Assembly (NCBI GenBank): GCA_002452555.1
Contig: DKER01000150.1
Span: 1 to 17,576 of the forward strand
Length of the DNA: 17,576 nucleotides
From: Fidelibacterota bacterium UBA6817
Lineage (GTDB): Bacteria; Fidelibacterota; Fidelibacteria; Fidelibacterales; Fidelibacteraceae
Direction: 5' to 3'
The translations under genes were made by a program, and so were the position numbers. The first letter of the stretch is position 1; the number at the start of each line of letters is the position of its first letter. The notes below the pieces were generated by a model, which worked only from the letters and a program-made list of their open reading frames with translations, had not been told where the DNA came from and ran no database searches. Shown piece by piece: positions 6,870 through 13,381 of this stretch.

Positions 6870-8021
6870 TTGCATATAACCTATTTTACTTCAGAATCCG
6901 TTACCGAAGGACATCCCGATAAAGTCTGTGATCAGATATCGGACGCCATTCTTGATTCTATACTGGAAAAAGACACAGAAGCGCGTGTTGCCTGTGAAAC
7001 CCTTGTGACAACAGGCCTGGTGATGGTCGTCGGTGAAATCACGACCGAATGTTATGTGGAAATTCCGGATATTGTCAGGAAAACATTAAAACGAATTGGA
7101 TATGATAGTTGTGACAGCGGTCTTAGTTATGAAAATTGTGCCATTATTGAATCCATACATCCACAGACTCAGGACATTAAACAGGGCGTGGACGAAACAA
7201 AAGGCCACGAACAGGGCGCCGGCGATCAGGGACTGATGTTTGGTTTTGCCTGCAAAGAAACTCCCCAGCTAATGCCGCTGCCAATTTACCTGGCGCATCA
7301 GCTGACTTACAGACTTTCTCTTATGAGGAAGGAAGGTGAACTCCTGTGGGCCCTTCCGGACGGGAAAAGCCAGGTTACGGTTGAATACCACGACGGCAAA
7401 CCGGTCCGTGTCAGCTCTGTGGTTATTGCCATTCATCACCGTAAAGATGTGGTTATTGACGAAATCAGGGAATCTGTCCTGGGAAAAGTTATTCGTCCTG
7501 TGTTAGGGGATTTGCTGGATGAGAAGACGTCTTTGCATATCAATGCAACAGGCCGGTTTGAAGTTGGCGGCCCGCAGGCTGATGCAGGACTCACAGGCCG
7601 AAAAATTATTGTAGATACGTATGGGGGATATGCCCGCCATGGAGGCGGTGCCTTTTCCGGTAAAGATCCTTCAAAAGTGGACAGGTCTGCAGCGTATATG
7701 GCCCGTTATATTGCAAAAAATATTGTAGCAGCCGATCTGGCGGATAAATGTGAGGTTCAGCTTTCTTATTCAATCGGAGTGGCGGACCCTCTTTCGGTTT
7801 TTGTTGAAACGTTCGGAACCGGTAAATTGCCGGATGAAAAGCTTGTAGATATCGTGAAAAAAGAGTTTCCCCTCAAACCCCGTAAAATTATTGAATATCT
7901 GGATTTGAAACGACCGATCTACAGAAAAACAGCTGCTTACGGACATTTTGGACGTGAAGATTCTGATTTTACCTGGGAAAAAACAGATAAAACCGAGGTT
8001 CTGAAAACCTATCTCACCTGA
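6870..8021 (+). CDS. metK: S-adenosylmethionine synthetase
   Basis: Makes S-adenosylmethionine from methionine and ATP, the methyl donor for among others the RNA methyltransferase encoded at 13382. From the TTG at 6870 the product is 383 residues, matching the usual length. Diagnostic motifs: FTSESVTEGHPDKVCDQISD at the N-terminus with the catalytic His (H15), GAGDQGLMFGFA, and the glycine-rich GGGAFSGKDPSKVDRSAAY. The C-terminus YGHFGREDSDFTWEKTD is typical. Initiating at the ATG at 6864 would add only two residues, but that codon touches the Shine-Dalgarno with no spacer. The 5' gap of about 50 bases after the nucleotidylyltransferase gene is too short for a SAM riboswitch and holds an AT palindrome instead. 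Confidence 0.97.
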   Translation: MHITYFTSESVTEGHPDKVCDQISDAILDSILEKDTEARVACETLVTTGLVMVVGEITTECYVEIPDIVRKTLKRIGYDSCDSGLSYENCAIIESIHPQTQDIKQGVDETKGHEQGAGDQGLMFGFACKETPQLMPLPIYLAHQLTYRLSLMRKEGELLWALPDGKSQVTVEYHDGKPVRVSSVVIAIHHRKDVVIDEIRESVLGKVIRPVLGDLLDEKTSLHINATGRFEVGGPQADAGLTGRKIIVDTYGGYARHGGGAFSGKDPSKVDRSAAYMARYIAKNIVAADLADKCEVQLSYSIGVADPLSVFVETFGTGKLPDEKLVDIVKKEFPLKPRKIIEYLDLKRPIYRKTAAYGHFGREDSDFTWEKTDKTEVLKTYLT

Positions 8022-8040
8022 TTTTCCGGGTTGTTCCGAG

Positions 8041-10338
8041 ATGCAAAACCTTAAAAATACAGGTCATCTTCCAATCGTCCTTGTTACGATTGTTGCTCTT
8101 TTTGTGGTATTTTTATCCTCCTGTGATCTGAGTTTACCTACAAAACTTGAACCGCCCGTTTGGCGGGCTTCGTTAACGTTACCGTTGATTTATGATCAGT
8201 ATCCTATCATTGATCTTGAAAATGATTCTACATTTTTTGCTCAGGGAGATACCATGTTTCTCCGTTTCGGCGGAAAGCTGGGGAGTGTAGCCCTGTCGCA
8301 AAATGATTTTATAGTGCCGGTTGGCCAGGATATTCCCATAAATGAACCCGGTCAGATTCTGACGGTTCCTACTGTAAATGAAGTAGTTCAGGATATTGTA
8401 ACGTTAGAGGATATTATCGGATCGGACCCATCGGTCATTCCGCCTGATGTATGGAATTCAGCCGTTTCTGATCCCATCATTGATGTAGATACATTGCAGG
8501 ATTTTGGTGATGAAACCCGGGGACTTCTTGAAGAATATTTTAGTGTGTATGCCTTGGAGACAGAAAACGGTAGTTATTTTGTAACGGAATTCTTTAACAA
8601 TTTGCCCGGTCCTGTTTTTATCGAACCGATTCGTGTTGAGGTAGTCCGGGATGATAATTCCCGTTATGATTTAGTCATTCACAACGGTGGGGCTGTAGGT
8701 GCTTATCAAGTATTAAAGGATTCAACTGATTTATCCGGCCAAATGCTGGAAGGAACCCGGTTGAATGCATCCATGGCCATCTATCTTTTGCCGGTAGTGG
8801 ATACACTGTATAAGAATCCGGACATTCAAACCGGACTTTTTTACCTGCAAAGTATGGCACTGGGATTCCATGCCATTCACGGAAGAACCCGGGAAGTGGT
8901 TCTGGTTGACACAACCCTTGCTTTCTCGTTGCCGGAAAGCAATACTCAGATTGAAAGGGGGCAGCTGAGTGTTACCGGTCCCGATACCAATCAGATCAGC
9001 ATGGAAGTACTGGATAATACATACAATGCACCTCTCATGTTCAGTCTTACATTTCCCCAGATATTATCTCCCGCAACGCCCCCTAAACCGGCATCTGTAC
9101 CGGATACACTTCTTTCCACAGGGCTTGAACTGAATGTTGATTTGGGAGGCTATGCCATTCAGGCAAATGAAGGGGACGCGTTTATAAATGCGTTATCATA
9201 TTCGTACCGGGTCTTTTTTAAAGAAGCAGATCCGGATGTCCCGGGGTATAATGCCGTCCTCCCCCTGAATGAAGAAATGGGACATGTTCAAATCGCTTTT
9301 CAAGTCTCCGATCTGCGCTTTGATCAACTGTCCGGACAGTTCAATATGCTTCTGCCGGGTGACAATCAGGAGATGGAACTTCCTGAAGGAATTACGGGAA
9401 TTGGAATTGCTGAACCTGAAATGATCCTTCGAGTACGAAACCGGATATTACCGGTCAAACTGATTATGGATATTTCTGCCCGTAAAGGCAGACAAACCCG
9501 GACAATGCATGTGGAACCGTCTCTGAATTATCCGGGAACGTCTGTTACGGATTCAGCATTGTCGATTTTGAAATTTAATAAAGACGGCCTGTTCGTATAT
9601 TGGGATGACCTGACAAATGAAGTACGGAGGAATGAAACCCATCCGACATTAGCTGATTTAATTGACCTGAGTCCTGAGCGTTTTCAGATCAGTACTATGG
9701 CAAGAGTCAGGGGTGAAGGTTCAATCAGCGTTGGGGACAGCCTTTGGGCAGATTATACCCTGGAAGCACCCTTCAAGTTTTTGGCAGGCAGTCAGAGCTT
9801 TATGCCAAAAGATTATACTACCATCACGGCATGGGACAGCTCAACCGCAGAATTTATTCGAACCAATGCAACCGAAGCTGTCGTATATGCTAATCTTACA
9901 AACCATATTCCCATGCACGGGAAGTTCACGTTGCTGATGTCGGACAGTACAATTTTTCCTCTTGATACAACCCGGTATACTCTCGATTCGCTGAATATTT
10001 TATCCATGAGAGATAATTGGATATTTTTTAACAACGGAGATACTGTCCGGCTGGATACGCTTTTTTCCGTTCCCCTCCCCATGGCTGATTTGGATGAATT
10101 CGGCCGTGTTGCAGCACCTGTGCAATTAATGGTAACTGACACTATTAGCGCAGAACTTGTGCAGGAATTCACACGGATTGTAAATCATTATATTATGCCC
10201 CGTATTGATCTGGTAACCAGTTCGGACTCTCTGATTTTTATACGGCCGCAGGACTATATTGGTGTTCATGCTTATATCGGATTTCGCGTGAATACCGGTG
10301 ATTTTATCTACGGCTCGGATGAGGAGAACGGGAAATGA
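8041..10338 (+). CDS. Large predicted lipoprotein of unknown function, secreted beta-rich
   Basis: I do not recognise a named family. The 765-residue product begins with a lipoprotein signal peptide: a hydrophobic stretch at about 11-25 and lipobox LSSC with Cys28. This is the only cysteine in the whole protein, which strongly supports lipidation. Residue +2 is Asp, which in E. coli would favour inner-membrane retention; that rule may not hold in this lineage. The remainder is rich in alternating hydrophobic/polar strands, Asp, Thr and Pro with no obvious helices, suggesting several beta-sandwich domains. The mature start LPTKLEPPVWRASLTLPL resembles lipoproteins I associate with Marinimicrobia/Ignavibacteria-type genomes. 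No catalytic motif is visible. There is no clear Shine-Dalgarno, and metK ends 19 bases upstream. Its stop overlaps the start of the barrel gene (ATGA), so the two products probably act together at the cell surface. Confidence 0.85.
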   Translation: MQNLKNTGHLPIVLVTIVALFVVFLSSCDLSLPTKLEPPVWRASLTLPLIYDQYPIIDLENDSTFFAQGDTMFLRFGGKLGSVALSQNDFIVPVGQDIPINEPGQILTVPTVNEVVQDIVTLEDIIGSDPSVIPPDVWNSAVSDPIIDVDTLQDFGDETRGLLEEYFSVYALETENGSYFVTEFFNNLPGPVFIEPIRVEVVRDDNSRYDLVIHNGGAVGAYQVLKDSTDLSGQMLEGTRLNASMAIYLLPVVDTLYKNPDIQTGLFYLQSMALGFHAIHGRTREVVLVDTTLAFSLPESNTQIERGQLSVTGPDTNQISMEVLDNTYNAPLMFSLTFPQILSPATPPKPASVPDTLLSTGLELNVDLGGYAIQANEGDAFINALSYSYRVFFKEADPDVPGYNAVLPLNEEMGHVQIAFQVSDLRFDQLSGQFNMLLPGDNQEMELPEGITGIGIAEPEMILRVRNRILPVKLIMDISARKGRQTRTMHVEPSLNYPGTSVTDSALSILKFNKDGLFVYWDDLTNEVRRNETHPTLADLIDLSPERFQISTMARVRGEGSISVGDSLWADYTLEAPFKFLAGSQSFMPKDYTTITAWDSSTAEFIRTNATEAVVYANLTNHIPMHGKFTLLMSDSTIFPLDTTRYTLDSLNILSMRDNWIFFNNGDTVRLDTLFSVPLPMADLDEFGRVAAPVQLMVTDTISAELVQEFTRIVNHYIMPRIDLVTSSDSLIFIRPQDYIGVHAYIGFRVNTGDFIYGSDEENGK

Positions 10339-11663
10339 TCAAGCGGATCAATTTCCTGATTTTCCTAATAGCCTCCATACTCTGGGGACAGGTTGATCGT
10401 GATCCGCGAGCGGTGGGACTTGCAGGAGCCTACAGCACGGTATCCCGGGGATTCCAATGTGTAGGATGGAACCCGGCCAATCTGGCTTTCCGGGATTCAG
10501 TAAGAAATACACGTGTTTCACTCGGATATGTAAACGTTCGGGTTCAGAATACCATCCTTTCATTGAAGGATTTAAACTATTACAATGGAAAAGATCTGGA
10601 CCAGCCCGATCCCTACACGGGCAATATTCCAAAAGACGGTTTCCTTGAGCTATTTGAAGACGGCTTCAGAGGTGAGGCCGGGCTGTCTCTCGTTTCCCCG
10701 TTTTTGAGCATCTCAAGAAATAACTGGGCCTTTACATCCAGACTCATTACGGCAGCTGATTTTATAATGCCCTATGACTATGCCGATCTCTTTGTGAACG
10801 GGAACCGAATTCTGAAAGAATATGATCTAACTATCGATTTGAACTCTATTATTTTAGGCGTATACGATTACTCGTTTGCGTTTCCCTTTGAAGGGGGGGC
10901 TTTTGGCGCTTCTGTCCGCCTTTTTCAAGGCGTCGCCTACTATGGATTTGACAGTGAGGGGTCTTCATCTGCCTTTCTTACGGATACAACATCAATTCAG
11001 GCCGGTGCGGAATATATAACCCGCCTGATGTACGGAGGAACGGGTGCAGGTCTGGATATCGGATACACATCACCTGTTATGAACGGATGGCAGATCAGCG
11101 CTGCCCTGAACAACCTTTTTGCGCAGACGTACTGGAATAAACCCACATATACCAGTAAGCTTATGGGGTTGAAAGAAGACAGGATCTATCAGAGTAAATC
11201 CTATCTTTATGCTTTGAAAGAATTGACGCCTCTGGATTTTTTTGGTGATTCAACCAATGTTATGCCGACCTTTGATGAAATTTATATCACCGATGAACAT
11301 CGGCTGTCAGCACCGGATAATGTTGTCAAAATCCGTTATCCCTCGTGGTTCAGGATCGGGTTAAGCAAGCAGCTTCATCCTGAAGTCATGTGGACCAGCG
11401 ATTTTACCGCTTCCTTTCAAAATATGTTTTTTGCAAGAAATACCTGGATGTGGAGCAACGGGATTGAAATAGTACGATCTCCCAGTTTCCCAATACGAGC
11501 CGGACTGGCCTGGGGTGGTAATAATAACCGGCATATTGCCTTTGGTTTTTCTGTCCATAAATGGATTTTCAATATGGATTTTGCAATAGCTCTGCACAAC
11601 GGATTCAGTCTGGAAACCGCAAAAGGGATTGAATTTGCTCTGGGCGGGTATCTGACCTTTTAA
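10335..11663 (+). CDS. Predicted outer-membrane beta-barrel protein (PorV/DUF5723-like)
   Basis: The 442-residue product has a cleavable signal peptide (hydrophobic residues about 6-17, likely cleavage near ILWG/Q). It then has the motif RDPRAVGLAGAYSTVSRG followed by CVGWNPANLAF. This arrangement is typical of FadL/PorV-like and DUF5723-like outer-membrane barrels of FCB bacteria, where the N-terminus plugs the pore. Alternating strands with many Tyr, Trp and Phe continue to the end, and the last residues GGYLTF carry the C-terminal Phe of a BAM recognition signal. The ATG overlaps the lipoprotein stop by four bases and has GAGGAG at 10321-10326, so translation is coupled. A transport or surface-assembly role is inferred only from fold and partner; the substrate is unknown. 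Confidence 0.83.
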   Translation: MIKRINFLIFLIASILWGQVDRDPRAVGLAGAYSTVSRGFQCVGWNPANLAFRDSVRNTRVSLGYVNVRVQNTILSLKDLNYYNGKDLDQPDPYTGNIPKDGFLELFEDGFRGEAGLSLVSPFLSISRNNWAFTSRLITAADFIMPYDYADLFVNGNRILKEYDLTIDLNSIILGVYDYSFAFPFEGGAFGASVRLFQGVAYYGFDSEGSSSAFLTDTTSIQAGAEYITRLMYGGTGAGLDIGYTSPVMNGWQISAALNNLFAQTYWNKPTYTSKLMGLKEDRIYQSKSYLYALKELTPLDFFGDSTNVMPTFDEIYITDEHRLSAPDNVVKIRYPSWFRIGLSKQLHPEVMWTSDFTASFQNMFFARNTWMWSNGIEIVRSPSFPIRAGLAWGGNNNRHIAFGFSVHKWIFNMDFAIALHNGFSLETAKGIEFALGGYLTF

Positions 11664-11698
11664 GTATTTTGTCCTTAACTCTTTTACTTAATGACAAC

Positions 11699-11899
11699 AT
11701 GGCCGATCTGAAAAAAAACAGTGAAATCGTTAAGCCTTTTGGCCTTTCCTGCGCTCTGTGCGGATGTGAAGATGTTGACAAACTTGTTGAAGACCGGTTC
11801 AATGAAGGTTTTTATGTCTGTGAAGAATGTCTTGAACGGACACGGATTCATGAAATAATGATCCGGCAGGGATTGGAATATCAGCCGGACCATGAATAG
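11699..11899 (+). CDS. Small ClpX-type zinc-finger protein (66 residues)
   Basis: Function unknown. The 66-residue product has one C-x2-C-x19-C-x2-C zinc ribbon: C18, C21, C41 and C44, with an extra C23. The wording CALCGCEDVDKLV ... GFYVCEECLERTRIHEI closely follows the N-terminal zinc-binding domain of ClpX (CSFCGxxxxxVxxLI ... GVYICDECVELCNEI), but no AAA+ domain follows. In ClpX this domain dimerises and binds adaptors and substrates. A free copy could be an adaptor, a competitor, or simply a small zinc ribbon of another kind. I chose the ATG at 11699; it lacks a Shine-Dalgarno, and a TTG at 11669 would add ten residues of poor quality. It lies 35 bases after the barrel gene and 79 bases before the pterin genes, so its operon membership is unclear. 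Confidence 0.7.
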   Translation: MADLKKNSEIVKPFGLSCALCGCEDVDKLVEDRFNEGFYVCEECLERTRIHEIMIRQGLEYQPDHE

Positions 11900-11968
11900 T
11901 TTGTCGTAACCAATCATGTTTTGCATATTCTAACGTTTCAATGAAGAATAACTTAAAAATATATGGCC

Positions 11969-11972
11969 GGAG
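11969..11972 (+). promoter_or_regulatory. Shine-Dalgarno of the first PTPS gene, at the end of a 79-base gap
   Basis: GGAG stands six bases before the ATG at 11979. The preceding gap (11900-11978) is A/T-rich, has a possible -35 TTGCAT at 11921-11926 but no convincing -10 at the right distance, and shows no terminator or preQ1-riboswitch-like fold that I can see. Confidence 0.6.
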
Positions 11973-11978
11973 ATTACT

Positions 11979-12386
11979 ATGATATATCTGACTAAACGAT
12001 TAACATTTTCCTCGTCTCACGTTCTTATGAATCCGGACTATGACAGCGATAAAAACTGGGATGTATACGGAAAATGCAGCTGGCCTCACGGTCATGGACA
12101 TAATTATACCCTGGAAGTTACAGTTAAAGGTGAAATTCCAGAAGAAACCGGGATGATTATTGATTTGAAAGTTTTGAAAAAGATTGTCAACGATACAATT
12201 GTTGATAAAATGGATCATAAATTTCTCAATACGGATGTCGAGTTCTTAAAAGGCGTTATCCCCACGGCAGAAAATATCGTTGTGAAAATCTGGGAAGAAC
12301 TTGAAACCGTTCTTGAACCGGGAATGCTTTGTGAACTAAAACTCTGGGAAACAGAAAATAACTGGGTTGTCTATCGTGGGGAATGA
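11979..12386 (+). CDS. 6-pyruvoyl-tetrahydropterin synthase / QueD family enzyme, catalytic paralogue
   Basis: COG0720-family enzyme acting on 7,8-dihydroneopterin triphosphate, giving 6-pyruvoyl-tetrahydropterin (biopterin route) or 6-carboxy-tetrahydropterin (queuosine route). The 135-residue product has the zinc ligands H14 (SSSH), H39 and H41, the catalytic Cys33 in YGKCSWPHGHGHNY, the D79-H80 pair in MDHKFLNTD, PTAENIVVKIW, and the pterin-binding Glu in WETENNWVVYRGE (E125). The Cys-to-zinc-His spacing and the GHGHNY wording match eukaryotic-type PTPS (C-x5-HGH). An additional His37 means C-x3-HGH, the QueD pattern, is also formally present. It is followed at once by a divergent paralogue and by folE, which makes its substrate. 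The enzyme family is secure; the end product is not. Confidence 0.9.
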   Translation: MIYLTKRLTFSSSHVLMNPDYDSDKNWDVYGKCSWPHGHGHNYTLEVTVKGEIPEETGMIIDLKVLKKIVNDTIVDKMDHKFLNTDVEFLKGVIPTAENIVVKIWEELETVLEPGMLCELKLWETENNWVVYRGE

Positions 12387-12810
12387 CCGGCCGACAATCG
12401 AACTGTTTACCCGTGTTTATTTTTCAGCAGCCCACAGTTACAGGGACCGGGACAAATCTCCTGAGGAAAACCTGAAAAAATACGGAATTTACAGTAAGAT
12501 TCACGGACACAATTATGAGGTTGTCATTGGCTTGCGCGGGCCGGTGGATGCTAAAACCGGGATGATTATCAATTTTTTTGATGTTCAAAAAATTATGGAG
12601 GATAAGATTCTGTCTGTATTGGACATTTCTCACCTGGAAGACGATATTCCCTGGTTTAATGACAGGATACCCAGCACGGAAAATATAACCCGCTTTATTT
12701 ACTATCAATTGAAACATGTCTTCAGATCACCGGTCAGTTTGTTTTCTGTTGAAGTGAAGGAAAGCAATGATTTAGGAGCGAAAATAATCGATGAGCAGTA
12801 CGAAAATTAA
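12376..12810 (+). CDS. Divergent PTPS/QueD-family paralogue lacking catalytic Cys and His
   Basis: 144-residue COG0720-family protein. It keeps the zinc ligands H20 (SAAH), H43 and H45 (KIHGHNYEV), the TGMIINF segment, the IPSTENITRFIYYQL helix and the terminal pterin-binding Glu (VEVKESND, E129). It lacks the catalytic Cys: the upstream paralogue has YGKCS and this one YGIYS, so Cys becomes Tyr39. The Asp-His pair of the triad is LDIS here, with Asp83 kept and His replaced by Ile84, though His86 is two residues on. No Glu stands in the PTPS-III position either. It may be a non-catalytic partner, or have a different chemistry. There is no usable ATG; I chose the GTG at 12376, which overlaps the first paralogue by 11 bases. 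A TTG at 12367 is the alternative. Overlaps on both sides imply tight coupling to the neighbours. Confidence 0.86.
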   Translation: MGNDRPTIELFTRVYFSAAHSYRDRDKSPEENLKKYGIYSKIHGHNYEVVIGLRGPVDAKTGMIINFFDVQKIMEDKILSVLDISHLEDDIPWFNDRIPSTENITRFIYYQLKHVFRSPVSLFSVEVKESNDLGAKIIDEQYEN

Positions 12811-13369
12811 AAAACTTGAAGAGGTCACACTTGATCTTCTGAAACAGATTGGTGAAGACCCTGACAGAGAAGGCCTGATCCGCACACCCCATCGTGTAGC
12901 AAAATCATGGGAATTTCTTTCCCGCGGATATGAAATGAAACTGGATGATATTATTAATGATGCTGTTTTTAAGGAAGAGTCCCGCGGGATGATAGTTGTG
13001 AGGGATATTGATTTCTTCTCTCTTTGTGAACATCATATGCTGCCGTTTTTTGGTGTTGCCCATGTTGGATATATTCCAAACGGGCAGGTTTTGGGATTGA
13101 GTAAAATTCCAAGGATCGTCGAAATGTTTTCCCGCCGCCTTCAGATCCAGGAACGGTTGACACGTCAGATTGCAGAAGCGTTGTGGGAAACCGTTCGGCC
13201 AATTGGTGTGGGAGTCGTGGTTGAAGGCCAGCATATGTGTATGCAGATGAGGGGTGTGGAAAAGAAGAATTCATATACAACAACATCCACGGTTTTAGGG
13301 GAATTTCACGATGATGCGGAAACACGCGCTGAGTTTTTTGCTATGATTTCCAAGAAAACATTCGGTTAG
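12791..13369 (+). CDS. folE: GTP cyclohydrolase I
   Basis: Converts GTP to 7,8-dihydroneopterin triphosphate, the shared precursor of folate, queuosine and tetrahydropterins, in the cytoplasm. The 192-residue product has normal type IA length. Zinc ligands are C79 and H82 in FSLCEHHMLPFFG and C150 in GQHMCMQMRGV; the C79-to-C150 distance of 71 equals that of the E. coli enzyme. RTPHRVAKSW near residue 31, GLSKIPRIVEMFSRRLQIQERLT and the TTTSTVLGEF end are all typical. The ATG at 12791 lies inside the end of the preceding PTPS paralogue (20-base overlap) with AGGAG at 12774-12778, so the three genes are one translation unit. The context says it feeds the two PTPS-family proteins as well as, perhaps, folate synthesis. 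Confidence 0.97.
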   Translation: MSSTKIKKLEEVTLDLLKQIGEDPDREGLIRTPHRVAKSWEFLSRGYEMKLDDIINDAVFKEESRGMIVVRDIDFFSLCEHHMLPFFGVAHVGYIPNGQVLGLSKIPRIVEMFSRRLQIQERLTRQIAEALWETVRPIGVGVVVEGQHMCMQMRGVEKKNSYTTTSTVLGEFHDDAETRAEFFAMISKKTFG

Positions 13370-13381
13370 AAATTTATCTTT

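Noticed and set aside
11900..11978. Possible preQ1 riboswitch or strong promoter before the PTPS genes
   Set aside because: I could not find the preQ1 aptamer pattern or a pseudoknot, and the only -35-like TTGCAT lacks a convincing -10 at 16-18 bases.
12376..12810. Loss of the catalytic Cys in the second PTPS as a frameshift or pseudogene
   Set aside because: The frame is intact from start to stop, the zinc and pterin residues are kept, and the change is an in-frame Cys-to-Tyr substitution; decay by frameshift is not supported.
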